From positions 91,822 to 129,566 of the forward strand of contig NZ_LMTS01000324.1 in the NCBI RefSeq assembly GCF_001541225.1: a DNA stretch of 37,745 nt, written 5' to 3'. This document shows positions 16,292-25,935 of this stretch, one piece after another. Below the pieces are notes generated by a model that ran no database searches, was not told the DNA's origin, and saw nothing but the letters and a program-made list of their open reading frames with translations. Position 1 is the first letter of the stretch, and every line of letters begins with the position of its first letter. Made by a program: the position numbers and the translations under genes. This DNA is from Variovorax sp. WDL1. GTDB taxonomy: Bacteria > Pseudomonadota > Gammaproteobacteria > Burkholderiales > Burkholderiaceae_C.

Positions 16292-17275
16292 TTACTCGAC
16301 CTTTCCGATCTTCCGGACAGCTTCGGTCATGGCGCCGGCATCGGCGCGCCAGTAGGACTGGAACTCGGGCGCATCGAGGTAGGCCATGGGGCTGCCCGCT
16401 TTCTCGATGACCTGGACCACCGCTGGATCCGCCGCCGCCTTGGCCGAGGCCGCGCGCAGCTTGCTGACCACCTCGTCCGGCGTCGCGGCCGGCACGAACA
16501 GGCCCGACCACTGCGCGAACTTCACCTTGAACCCGGCCTGCTCGAGGCTGGGGACGCCCGGCAGCGCCGCCAGGGGCCGGTCGCCCCAGTGCGCGAGCGC
16601 GCGCAGCTTGCCGGCCTTGATCTGCTGCACCACCGTCGCCGGCCCGCTGGCGACCGCGTCCACCTGGCCCGCAAGCAACGCGACCACGGCAGGGCCCGCC
16701 CCGGTGTAGGGGATGTGGGTCATGCGGAAGCCCGCTGCACTTTTCAGCATTTCCATCGGCACGTGCATGGTGCCGTAGTTGCCGGAGCTGCCGTAGTTGT
16801 AGGTGCCGGGCTTGCGGCGCGCGTCGGCCACGAACTCGGACAGCGTCTGCCAAGGCGCGTCGGCACGCACCGCCAGCACGGTCGGATCCGCCGTGAAGCG
16901 CGCGATCGGCGTGAACTGGCTCGTCTGGTAGGCCGGCTTGCGCTCCAGGAGGAGGTCGGCCTCCGGCAGGATGGAGATCGAGGACAGGCTCAGCAGCACC
17001 GTGTAGCCGTCGGCCGGCGCGCGGGCCACGAAGCCGATGCCCACCGCGCCGCCTGCGCCGGCCCGGTTCTCGACCACGACCGGTTGCCCGAGCTCGCGCG
17101 ACAAGCCCTCCGCCACCGGCCGCGCGACCGTGTCGGCCACGCCACCGGGTGGGAAGGGCACGATCATGGTGATCGGCTTGGCGGGCCAGCTCGTTTGGGC
17201 GGGCGCGCTTGCGGCAATGCAGCAAGCGGCGGCGAGCAGCGCGGCGCGCAGCAGGGGGCGGGGGGATCGGCTCAT
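16292..17275 (-). CDS. Tripartite tricarboxylate transporter (Bug/TctC) substrate-binding protein
   Basis: 327 residues from the ATG at 17273-17275, preceded by GGAGACAAGAACC; an ATG eight codons earlier has no ribosome-binding site. A signal peptide (LLRAALLAAACCIAASAPAQ) leads into SWPAKPITMIVPFPPGGVADT, PVVVENRAGAGGAVG, RAPADGYTVLLS and THIPYTGAGPAVVALLAGQVDA, all diagnostic for Bug proteins. It lies 67 nt after the FAH-family hydrolase in the same direction and ends in a strong terminator. No tctA/tctB nearby. Probably supplies the substrate of the hydrolase pathway; ligand unknown. Confidence 0.93.
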   Translation of the reverse strand: MSRSPRPLLRAALLAAACCIAASAPAQTSWPAKPITMIVPFPPGGVADTVARPVAEGLSRELGQPVVVENRAGAGGAVGIGFVARAPADGYTVLLSLSSISILPEADLLLERKPAYQTSQFTPIARFTADPTVLAVRADAPWQTLSEFVADARRKPGTYNYGSSGNYGTMHVPMEMLKSAAGFRMTHIPYTGAGPAVVALLAGQVDAVASGPATVVQQIKAGKLRALAHWGDRPLAALPGVPSLEQAGFKVKFAQWSGLFVPAATPDEVVSKLRAASAKAAADPAVVQVIEKAGSPMAYLDAPEFQSYWRADAGAMTEAVRKIGKVE

Positions 17276-17342
17276 GGTTCTTGTCTCCGCTCTATCCATC
17301 TATGTATTTGCGTCCGGGATACCCCGGGGAAATCTCCAGCCC

Positions 17343-18215
17343 TCAGGCGAAGCTGTTCTCCAGCGTGCCGAGGCCGTCGATCTCGATGCGGACCGTATCG
17401 CCCGCCTTCAGGTAGCGCGGCGGCGTGAAGCCCATGCCGACGCCAGCCGGCGTGCCGGTCGCGATCACGTCGCCTGGATACAGCGTGATGCCGCGCGAGC
17501 AGGTTTCGATCAGAGTCGGGATGTCGAAGATGAAATCGGTGGTGCGGGCGTCCTGGCGCAGCTCGCCGTTGACCCAGCAGCGCACCCGCGTCTGCGTGCC
17601 GTCGAGCGCGTCGGCGCTCACGACCCAGGGGCCCATCGGGCAGAAGGTGTCGAAGGACTTGCCGAGGTCCCATTGCTGATGCCGCATCTGGACATCGCGC
17701 GCGGTGACGTCGTTGACGATGGTGTAGCCGAAGACGTGCGACATCGCGTCCGCGCGCGCGATGTTGCGGCCGGTCTTGCCGATGACCACGGCGAGCTCGG
17801 CTTCGTAGTCGATCTGCTCCGACACCGCGTCGCCCGGTAGCCGGACCACGTCGGCCGGCCCGATCACGCATTCGGGCACCTTGGTGAACACGATCGGCCA
17901 TTCCTGCGGGTTCGCCGCGTTGTTCCTGAACACCGAGCCCGACAGTTCCTTGGCGTGCGCGTGGTAGTTGCGGCCCACGCAGAACAGGTTGCGCCGCGGC
18001 AGCGGCAAGGGCGCTTCGAGCCTCACGTCGGCGAGCGCCAGAGTCTCGCCGGTGGGCGCCGGCCAGGCCTTGCCTGCAGCCTGATCCTCGATGAGCGGCA
18101 GGGCGCCGCGCCGTGCGCGCTCGGCGTCCAGGGCGAGCGGGCGGACGGTCTGTCCATCGTCGGAAACCAGGCCGACCTGGCGGCGGCCTTGAAACTGGTA
18201 GGTGGCAATTCGCAA
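17343..18215 (-). CDS. Fumarylacetoacetate hydrolase (FAH) family protein
   Basis: 290 residues from a TTG start at 18213-18215. This codon follows AAGGAG at 6-7 nt and gives the common family N-terminus (RIATYQFQGRRQVGLV); no ATG fits, and the frame further upstream is not conserved. The catalytic domain includes LFCVGRNYHAHAKEL, VFTKVPECVIGPADVV, the metal-binding DYEAELAVVIGK, NDVTARDVQM and GDVIATGTPAGVGMGF. Members hydrolyse C-C bonds of acylpyruvates or related diketo acids, or act as 2-keto-3-deoxy-sugar-acid or hydratase-type enzymes; sequence alone does not say which. Paired with a Bug protein and divergent from a GntR regulator. Confidence 0.88.
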   Translation of the reverse strand: MRIATYQFQGRRQVGLVSDDGQTVRPLALDAERARRGALPLIEDQAAGKAWPAPTGETLALADVRLEAPLPLPRRNLFCVGRNYHAHAKELSGSVFRNNAANPQEWPIVFTKVPECVIGPADVVRLPGDAVSEQIDYEAELAVVIGKTGRNIARADAMSHVFGYTIVNDVTARDVQMRHQQWDLGKSFDTFCPMGPWVVSADALDGTQTRVRCWVNGELRQDARTTDFIFDIPTLIETCSRGITLYPGDVIATGTPAGVGMGFTPPRYLKAGDTVRIEIDGLGTLENSFA

Positions 18216-18233
18216 AATGATCTCCTTGACGGG

Positions 18234-18263
18234 ACCAAATGCTACCAATCGAATACCAAATGC
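18234..18263. repeat. Helically phased ACCAA repeats in the FAH/GntR divergent region
   Basis: ACCAAATGC occurs at 18234-18242 and again at 18255-18263 (21 bp apart), with a third ACCAAT core at 18244. The three cores are 10 and 11 bp apart, one helical turn each. On the minus strand they overlap a possible promoter for the FAH gene (TTGTGC, 17 nt, TAGCAT). A binding array for the neighbouring GntR protein or another regulator is possible. Confidence 0.4.
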
Positions 18264-18344
18264 ACAACAATGCTGGCGCAGAACCGTGGTTGATACGATA
18301 GCCGCCGGCCTTCCGTCCAAGACTTCCGAGCTCGAACTGCAACC

Positions 18345-19016
18345 GTGTACAGCGCCCTGACCCTGCGGGAAGCAATTCTCGACAACCTCAAGTCACGCAC
18401 CTGGCGGGCGGGCCAGCGGCTGCCCACCGAGCGGGCGTTGAGCGGCCAGTTCGGCCTCAGCCGCACGACGGTGCGGCGGGTGCTGGCGGAGCTGAAGGAG
18501 CGCGGGCTGATCACCCAGACCGTTGGCAGCGGCACCTATGTGAGCGACGAGGTCGCCCGGGCGCTGGCGGACCTGAGCCAGGGCGAGGCCCCGCTCGCCA
18601 CCAGTCCCGCGGAGCTGATGAGCGCGCGCCTGGTGCTCGAGCCGGCGATCATCGCCATGGTTGTGGGGAATGCCACCGCTGCGGACTTCTCCCGCATGGA
18701 GGCGTGTTGCGACAGGGGCGAGGCGGCCGCCACGCTCGAGGAATTCGAACTGTGGGATGGCCGCCTGCACGAGGCTATTGCCGATGCCGCGCACAATGCC
18801 TTTATCTCGGCCGTGTTCCAGCGCATGAACGAGGTTCGGGCCCAAGGCGAATGGGGCATGCTCAAGCGCCGCAGTGCCACGCCCGAGCGCCGCCTCGTTT
18901 ACCAGCGCGAGCACCGGCAACTGGTCGCCGCGCTCAAGGACCGGGACGGCGCCCGCGCCGTGCAGCTCTGCCTGGAGCACCTGACGCATGTGCGGCGCAA
19001 CCTCCTCGGTTACTGA
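18345..19016 (+). CDS. GntR-family (FCD) transcriptional regulator
   Basis: 223 residues from a GTG start at 18345. Winged helix: LREAILDNLKSRTWRAGQRLPTERALSGQFGLSRTTVRRVLAELKERGLI followed by the wing TVGSGTYVSDE. The helical FCD domain has ARLVLEPAIIAMVVGNAT and HEAIADAAHNAFISAVFQRMNEVR. It is divergent from the FAH/Bug pair with 129 nt between starts, so it probably regulates them. Effector unknown. Confidence 0.88.
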   Translation: MYSALTLREAILDNLKSRTWRAGQRLPTERALSGQFGLSRTTVRRVLAELKERGLITQTVGSGTYVSDEVARALADLSQGEAPLATSPAELMSARLVLEPAIIAMVVGNATAADFSRMEACCDRGEAAATLEEFELWDGRLHEAIADAAHNAFISAVFQRMNEVRAQGEWGMLKRRSATPERRLVYQREHRQLVAALKDRDGARAVQLCLEHLTHVRRNLLGY

Positions 19017-19045
19017 CAACAGCGCGCGGCGTCTTCATACCAATC

Positions 19046-19071
19046 AGGCCCAAATCGAAAGGATTGGGCCT
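19046..19071. terminator. Hairpin between convergent GntR and dnaJ genes
   Basis: AGGCCCAA (19046-19053) pairs with TTGGGCCT (19064-19071) around a 10-nt loop. It lies between two converging genes. Neither side has a good T-run, so efficiency is doubtful. Confidence 0.4.
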
Positions 19072-19082
19072 GCTGAGCTTGC

Positions 19083-20213
19083 CTAGCTGAAGAATTCCTT
19101 GGCCTTGTCGAACCAGCCCTTGTCGGTCGGGCTGTGCTTGTCGCCGCCCTTCCTGAGGGACTCGTCCAGTTCCTTGATCAGCTTGCGCTGGTGCTCGGTG
19201 AGCTTGACCGGCGTCTCCACGCGGATATGGCAGTACAGGTCGCCGGGGTAGCTCGAGCGCACGCCCTTGATCCCCTTGCCGCGCAGCCGGAACTGCTTGC
19301 CGCTCTGGGTGCCGTCGGGGATGTCGATGGCCGCCGGGCCCTTGAGCGTGGGCACGCTGATCTCGCCGCCGAGGGCTGCGGTCGTGATGCTGACCGGCAC
19401 CACGCAGTGCAGGTCGTCGCCGTCGCGCTCGAACAGCTCGTGCTTCTTCAGCCGGATCTCGATGTAGAGGTCGCCGGGTGGCCCGCCGTTGGTTCCCGGC
19501 TCCCCGTTGCCGGTGCTCCGGATGCGCATGCCGTCGTCGATGCCGGCGGGGATCTTGACCTCCAGCGTCTTGTGGTTCTTGATCTTGCCCTGGCCGTGGC
19601 AGGTGGCGCAGGGCTCGGGAATGATCTTGCCGGTGCCGTGGCAGGTGGGGCAGGTCTGCTGCACGCTGAAGAAGCCCTGGCGCATCTGGACGACGCCGTT
19701 GCCATGGCAGGTGGTGCAGGTGATCGGCTTGGTGCCGGGCTTGGCGCCGGTGCCCTTGCAGGTGCCGCAATCGTCCCAGCTGGGGATGCGGATCTGCGCA
19801 TCCTTGCCGTCGGCCGCCTCCTCGAGCGTGATCTCCATCGCATAGCTCAGATCGCTGCCGCGGAACACCTGGCGGCCGCCTGCGCGGCCGGCCCGGGCTC
19901 CGAACACGTCGCCGAAGATGTCGCCGAAGGCTTCCGCGAAGCCGCCGAAGCCCTCGGCCCCGGGGCCGCCGCGCATGTTTGGATCGACCCCCGCGTGGCC
20001 GTACTGGTCGTAGGCGGCGCGCTTCTGCGGGTCCGACAGCATCTCGTAGGCTTCCTTGACCTCCTTGAACTTGGTCTCGGCATCCTTGCTGTCGCCATGG
20101 TTGCGGTCAGGGTGGTGCTTCATCGCCAGTTTGCGATAAGCCTTCTTGATTTCTTCCTCGCTCGCGTTCTTGGGAACGCCGAGGGTTTCGTAATAGTCGC
20201 GTTTGGTGGCCAT
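19083..20213 (-). CDS. dnaJ: Chaperone DnaJ (Hsp40)
   Basis: 376 residues, full-length type I DnaJ. The J domain (1-70) contains HPD at 34-36. A Gly/Phe-rich segment follows (GGPGAEGFGGFAEAFGDIFGDVFG). Then come four C-x-x-C-x-G-x-G zinc repeats (CGTCKGTG, CTTCHGNG, CPTCHGTG, CATCHGQG) and the C-terminal substrate-binding domains. It stimulates DnaK ATPase and delivers unfolded clients. Third gene of grpE-dnaK-dnaJ, 77 nt after dnaK. Confidence 0.98.
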   Translation of the reverse strand: MATKRDYYETLGVPKNASEEEIKKAYRKLAMKHHPDRNHGDSKDAETKFKEVKEAYEMLSDPQKRAAYDQYGHAGVDPNMRGGPGAEGFGGFAEAFGDIFGDVFGARAGRAGGRQVFRGSDLSYAMEITLEEAADGKDAQIRIPSWDDCGTCKGTGAKPGTKPITCTTCHGNGVVQMRQGFFSVQQTCPTCHGTGKIIPEPCATCHGQGKIKNHKTLEVKIPAGIDDGMRIRSTGNGEPGTNGGPPGDLYIEIRLKKHELFERDGDDLHCVVPVSITTAALGGEISVPTLKGPAAIDIPDGTQSGKQFRLRGKGIKGVRSSYPGDLYCHIRVETPVKLTEHQRKLIKELDESLRKGGDKHSPTDKGWFDKAKEFFS

Positions 20214-20290
20214 GTTCGATAGCGGTGTCGAGAACGGAAAAGGCCGGACCGCCTTGTCAGGAGATCCAGCCTTGCAACGGGGTCTTCAGG

Positions 20291-22243
<1,953 letters not shown>

Positions 22244-22280
22244 TTGGTTGCTCCTGAACGCGAAAAAGATGTTGTTGTGA

Positions 22281-22308
22281 ACTTGTGGATAACCCGTCTC
22301 GATTCAAG
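22281..22308 (-). promoter_or_regulatory. Possible internal sigma32 promoter before dnaK
   Basis: The minus strand carries CCCTTGAA, a perfect -35 CTTGAA with the CC extension. After 14 nt it has CCACAAGT, a partial match to CCCCATnT. It lies in the 101-nt grpE-dnaK gap. The same 14-nt spacing occurs in the stronger site before grpE. Confidence 0.4.
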
Positions 22309-22344
22309 GGAGGAGGCGGGGATTTCCTGTGAGTTTCGTGGGGA

Positions 22345-22911
22345 TCAGTTGCCCGGCGAGACGGTCACCAGGGCGGGGCGCAGCACGCGCTCTGCGATGG
22401 TGTAGCCCTTCTGCAGCACGCCGACGATGGTGTTGGGCTCCTGGCCCTCGACCGGCACCACCGAGATGGCCTGGTGCTGGTGCGGATCGAACTTGCTGCC
22501 GGCGGGCGGCGCGATCTCGATCACCTTGTTGCGCTCCAGCGCGCTCTTGAGCTGGCGCAGCGTGGCTTCGGCGCCTTCGCGGATCTGCTCGGGCGTGGCG
22601 TCCTTGTGCGCCAGGCCGGCCTCCAGGCTGTCGAGCACCGGCAGCAGGCTCTCGGCGAAGGACTCGATGGCGAACTTGCGGCCCTTGGTGATATCTTCGT
22701 CAGCGCGGCGGCGCGCGTTCTGCACGTCGGCCTGGGCCCGCAGGAACTGGTCGGAAAGCTCGGCGTTCTTGGCCCGGAGCTGGGCGATCTCGGCGGTGGC
22801 CGCCGCCAGCGCATCAGCCTCGTTGGCGGCTTGCGCGGCCTCCAGTTCCTCGGGGCTGGCTTCGCCTTGCAGCGTCTCGGGATTCGGTGGGGGTTTTTGC
22901 GGATCAGTCAT
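22345..22911 (-). CDS. grpE: Nucleotide exchange factor GrpE
   Basis: 188 residues from the ATG at 22909-22911; a TTG two codons upstream is unlikely. An acidic, Ala-rich N-terminus is followed by a long coiled coil (ELEAAQAANEADALAAATAEIAQLRAKNAELSDQFLRAQADVQNARRRAD). Then come the family core ESFAESLLPVLDSLEAGL and the beta-rich C-terminus FDPHQHQAISVVPVEG...VLQKGYTIAERVLRPALVTV. It releases ADP from DnaK. First gene of the chaperone operon. Confidence 0.97.
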   Translation of the reverse strand: MTDPQKPPPNPETLQGEASPEELEAAQAANEADALAAATAEIAQLRAKNAELSDQFLRAQADVQNARRRADEDITKGRKFAIESFAESLLPVLDSLEAGLAHKDATPEQIREGAEATLRQLKSALERNKVIEIAPPAGSKFDPHQHQAISVVPVEGQEPNTIVGVLQKGYTIAERVLRPALVTVSPGN

Positions 22912-22967
22912 GCTCAAAAAGCCGGCGACCTCGCCGGGAACTCAGGAAGAAGAGAACGATCACGGCC

Positions 22968-22995
22968 AACTGGGGCCAATGGTGGGGAATTCAAG
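22968..22995 (-). promoter_or_regulatory. Sigma32 heat-shock promoter for grpE-dnaK-dnaJ
   Basis: The minus strand reads CTTGAA (22990-22995), a 14-nt spacer, then CCCCAGTT (22968-22975). This fits the sigma32 consensus CTTGAA / CCCCATnT with one deviation. Predicted start near 22960, about 50 nt before grpE. The -35 directly abuts the T-run of the preceding terminator. Confidence 0.75.
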
Positions 22996-23021
22996 AAAAA
23001 AATGCGCCTCGGGAGGCGCAT
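22995..23021 (-). terminator. Intrinsic terminator after the FKBP gene
   Basis: Stem ATGCGCCT (23002-23009) and AGGCGCAT (23014-23021), loop CGGG, followed on the minus strand by seven T (22995-23001 region). It isolates the chaperone operon from FKBP transcription. Confidence 0.85.
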
Positions 23022-23058
23022 CTGGCGAGCGACGCGGGCGGCGCGCCGCGCCGGGCGC

Positions 23059-23409
23059 TCAATGGGTGTCGAGCAGCTCCACGTCGAACTTCAGGGTGGC
23101 GTTGGGCGGGATCACGCCGCCGGCGCCGCGCGCCCCGTAGCCCAGCGCGGGCGGGATGATCAGCGTGCGCTTGCCGCCGATCTTCATGCCGGCGACGCCC
23201 TCGTCCCAGCCCTTGATCACCTGCCCGGCCCCGAGCGAGAAGGCAAAGGGGTCGTTGCGGTCGCGGCTGGAGTCGAACTTGGCGCCTTGCACGCCGTCGT
23301 TGTAGAGCCAGCCGGTGTAGTGCACGTGCACATGGTGGCCGGCTTTGGCTTCGGCGCCATCGCCGACGACGCTGTCTTCATACTGGAGGCCGGAGGGAGT
23401 GGTGGGCAT
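23059..23409 (-). CDS. FKBP-type peptidyl-prolyl cis-trans isomerase
   Basis: 116 residues, a single FKBP domain without a signal peptide, so cytosolic. Active-site residues of FKBP12 are visible in VHYTGWLYNDG, KFDSSRDRNDPFAFSLGAGQVIKGWDEGVAGMKIGGKRTLIIPPALGYG and the VIPPNATLKFDVELL end. Catalyses Xaa-Pro isomerisation. It follows the HxlR-like gene by 37 nt and is closed off by a strong terminator. Confidence 0.95.
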   Translation of the reverse strand: MPTTPSGLQYEDSVVGDGAEAKAGHHVHVHYTGWLYNDGVQGAKFDSSRDRNDPFAFSLGAGQVIKGWDEGVAGMKIGGKRTLIIPPALGYGARGAGGVIPPNATLKFDVELLDTH

Positions 23410-23446
23410 GGCGTTCCTTGGGAAGTGGAAGGGAAAGCCCTGCAGT

Positions 23447-23815
23447 TTAACGAGGCGCCGGTGGTGCCTCCGGCGGCGGCGGCGCGGCCGGCTCGAGCGG
23501 CGCCGGCACGGTTTTCTTGACCTGGTTGAGCTGCCATTTCACCGCGAAGGCCTGCAGGTCCGAGAGGCGCCTGAGCAGATCCTGGCCGGTGGGCGTCAGG
23601 CTGTAGCCCTCGCCGCCGTGGCTCACGATGCCGGCCTCGCGCATCTCCTTGATGCGGGTGTTGAGGGTGTTCGGCGTGATGTTGCCGACGCTGTCCTGCA
23701 GGAGCCGGAAGGTCTGGGCGTGGCCGTCGCGCAGCGCCCAGAGAACACGCAGCGCGTAGCGGGCTTCGAGCAACGCGAGCAGTTGGCTGACCGCCGCGTT
23801 TTCCTTGCTGCTCAT
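23447..23815 (-). CDS. HxlR-like winged-helix transcriptional regulator
   Basis: 122 residues. The pattern LLEARYALRVLWALRDG...FRLLQDSVGNITPNTLNTRIKEMREAGIVSHGGEGYSLTPTGQDLLRRL matches the HxlR/MarR-like winged helix. The N-terminal Cys common in redox-sensing HxlR proteins is missing. A Pro/Ala-rich tail (APLEPAAPPPPEAPPAP) follows. The ribosome-binding site AGGAG is at good spacing before the ATG at 23815. Probably cotranscribed with the FKBP gene; targets unknown. Confidence 0.75.
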   Translation of the reverse strand: MSSKENAAVSQLLALLEARYALRVLWALRDGHAQTFRLLQDSVGNITPNTLNTRIKEMREAGIVSHGGEGYSLTPTGQDLLRRLSDLQAFAVKWQLNQVKKTVPAPLEPAAPPPPEAPPAPR

Positions 23816-23978
23816 TCAGGGCATCTCCTCGGGAGGACGGCGGCGGCCGCGAGCGGCGCTGCATGTTCTTGTCGGATCCGGCCTCAGACCGGGCCGGCGA
23901 CTATATCCCAGATGGGGGCGTGCTACAAGTTTCATAGCTGGCCTGTGAGGCCGGCTGCGGGCTGTGAGGGCGAGGCGT

Positions 23979-24827
23979 TCAGGCGCCGGGGTAGCGGGCC
24001 ATGGTTTCGCCCAGGCGCACCGCGCGCCCTGGCGCCCATGCGGGATCGAATTCCAGCGGCGGCTTCGGAAACAGCATCACCACCGTCGAGCCGAGCAGGA
24101 AGCGGCCCATCTCCTCGCCTTGCCCGAGCACGATCTGCCGATCGTCGTAGCGCCATTCCCGCAGTTCGCCGCCGCGCGGCGGGTTGACCACCCCGTGCCA
24201 GACCGTGGCCATGCTGCCGACGATGGTGGCGCCGACCAGCGCCAGCACGAAGGGGCCACGCGCCGACTCGAAGACGCACACCACGCGCTCGTTGCGCGCA
24301 AACAGGCCCGGCACGCCGCGCGCCGTGACCGGGTTGACCGAGAACAGTTCGCCCGGCACATGAATCATCCGCACCAGCCGCCCGTCGCAGGGCATGTGGA
24401 TACGGTGGTAGTCCTTCGGGCTCAGGTACAGCGTGGCGAAGCTGCCGTGCTGGAACTGCGCGGCCAGCGCCGCGTCGCCGCCCACCAGCGCGGTGGTGGT
24501 GTAGCGATGGCCCTTGGCCTGGATGATCTGGTCGCCCTCGATCGGTCCGAACTGGCTGATCGCGCCGTCGACCGGGCAGACCAGGTCGGCCTGCGCGATC
24601 GGCCGCACGCCGGGCTTCAGCGCGCGGGTGAAGAAGTCGTTGAAGCTCGTGTAGCTGGCGATGTCGCTGTCCAGCGCCTCGGCCATGTCGACGCCGTACT
24701 TGGCGACGAAGCGCCGGATGATCCACGTCGTGAGCGCGCCGCGTTCCTTGCCGGCCACCCAGCCGGCAAAGTTGGTCAGCGCCTGCTTGGGAAACAGGTA
24801 CTGCGGCAGGACGGCAAATCGGGACAC
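23979..24827 (-). CDS. psd: Phosphatidylserine decarboxylase proenzyme
   Basis: 282 residues. It converts phosphatidylserine to phosphatidylethanolamine at the inner membrane. The proenzyme cuts itself at LGST: Ser247 becomes the pyruvoyl group, giving a large beta and a small alpha chain. The self-cleavage Asp (CPVDGAIS) and His (KDYHRIHMP) are present, as is the N-terminal LPQYLFPKQALTNFAGWVA typical of this proteobacterial group. Stands alone between the regulator/FKBP unit and the uronate locus. Confidence 0.96.
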   Translation of the reverse strand: MSRFAVLPQYLFPKQALTNFAGWVAGKERGALTTWIIRRFVAKYGVDMAEALDSDIASYTSFNDFFTRALKPGVRPIAQADLVCPVDGAISQFGPIEGDQIIQAKGHRYTTTALVGGDAALAAQFQHGSFATLYLSPKDYHRIHMPCDGRLVRMIHVPGELFSVNPVTARGVPGLFARNERVVCVFESARGPFVLALVGATIVGSMATVWHGVVNPPRGGELREWRYDDRQIVLGQGEEMGRFLLGSTVVMLFPKPPLEFDPAWAPGRAVRLGETMARYPGA

Positions 24828-24893
24828 GGTGGGGCTTCCGGAAAGGGAAGGCGATTCTAGCCAGCGCCCCAGCCGTCGCCTGCGGGACGGCGC

Positions 24894-25886
24894 CTACTCC
24901 GGCTTGATGTTCGCCGCCTTGATCACCTGCGCCCACTTCTCGACTTCGGCCTTCTGGAAGGCTGCGATCTGCGCGGTCGTCATGTCGGCCGGCTGCATGC
25001 CGAAGCCCTTCAGCTTGTCCTGCATCTCGGGCTCGGCCAGGATCTTGCGGATCTCGGTGTGCAGCCGGTCGATCACCGGCGACGGCGTGCCGGCCGGCAC
25101 GAAGACGGCCTGCCAGGACAGCACCTCGAAGTCCTGCAGGCCCGGCACGCCGGACTCTGCGACCGTCGGCACGTCCGGCAGCGAAGGCAGGCGCTTGGCC
25201 GAGCTCACCGCGATCGCACGGAGCTTGCCGCTCTGGATGTGCGGGCCGGCGACGACCGTGGTGTCGAACATCATGTCGACCTGGCCGCCGATCACGTCCT
25301 GGATCGCCGGGCCGCTGCCCTTGTAGGGCACGTGGGTGAACTTGACGCCCGACTTGTAGGCCAGCAGCTCCAGCGTGAGGTGCTGCGAGGTGCCGGTGCC
25401 GGCCGAAGCGGAGGAGAGCCCGCCCGACTTGTTCTTGCTGGCCTCCAGCACATCCTTCAGCGTCTTGTAGGGGCTGGCCTGGTTCACCACCAGCACCACC
25501 GGGTTGGTGCCGATCAGGGTGACCGGCGCGAAGGACTTCAGCGGGTCGTAGCCGATCTTCGGATAGAGGCTCACGTTGATCGCGTGCGAGCTGATCGTCC
25601 CGCCCAGCATCGTGTAGCCGTCGGGTGCGGCGCGCGACGCGATCTCGGAGCCGATGCTGCCGCCCGCGCCGCCCTTGTTGTCGATCACGACGCTGGTGCC
25701 CAGCGCCGGCCCGAGCTTCTGGGCGATGAGGCGGCCGAGCACGTCGGTCGTGCCGCCGGCTGGGAAGGGCACGAGGTAGGTGATGGCCTTGCCGGTCGGC
25801 CACTGGCCCTGCGCAAAAGCGGGCAGGGCCGGCAGGCCCGCGGCGAGCGAGGCGAGTGCGGTGCGGATGAGTGTGCGGCGTTGCAT
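24894..25886 (-). CDS. Tripartite tricarboxylate transporter (Bug/TctC) substrate-binding protein
   Basis: 330 residues with an N-terminal RRTLIRTALASLAAGLPALPAFAQG signal of possible twin-arginine type. Bug signatures: KAITYLVPFPAGGTTDV, SVVIDNKGGAGGSIG, RAAPDGYTMLGG, THVPYKGSGPAIQDVIGGQVD. GGAGACACCCTC precedes the ATG at 25886. Last gene of the minus-strand uronate arm, 49 nt after the SDR gene. It may bring an aldarate or keto acid into the pathway beside the TRAP system, but lacks its own TctAB here. Confidence 0.92.
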   Translation of the reverse strand: MQRRTLIRTALASLAAGLPALPAFAQGQWPTGKAITYLVPFPAGGTTDVLGRLIAQKLGPALGTSVVIDNKGGAGGSIGSEIASRAAPDGYTMLGGTISSHAINVSLYPKIGYDPLKSFAPVTLIGTNPVVLVVNQASPYKTLKDVLEASKNKSGGLSSASAGTGTSQHLTLELLAYKSGVKFTHVPYKGSGPAIQDVIGGQVDMMFDTTVVAGPHIQSGKLRAIAVSSAKRLPSLPDVPTVAESGVPGLQDFEVLSWQAVFVPAGTPSPVIDRLHTEIRKILAEPEMQDKLKGFGMQPADMTTAQIAAFQKAEVEKWAQVIKAANIKPE

Positions 25887-25935
25887 GAGGGTGTCTCCTT
25901 GACGTTCAGTAATTAATGGCGATGCCCCTGGTGGC

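Noticed and set aside
23940..23952. GGCCT-GTG-AGGCC hairpin downstream of psd
   Set aside because: Short stem without T-run; cannot be separated from background.
24872..24891. GCCGTC/GACGGC hairpin after the Bug gene at 24894
   Set aside because: No T-run and an 8-nt loop; chance stems of this size are common at this GC content.
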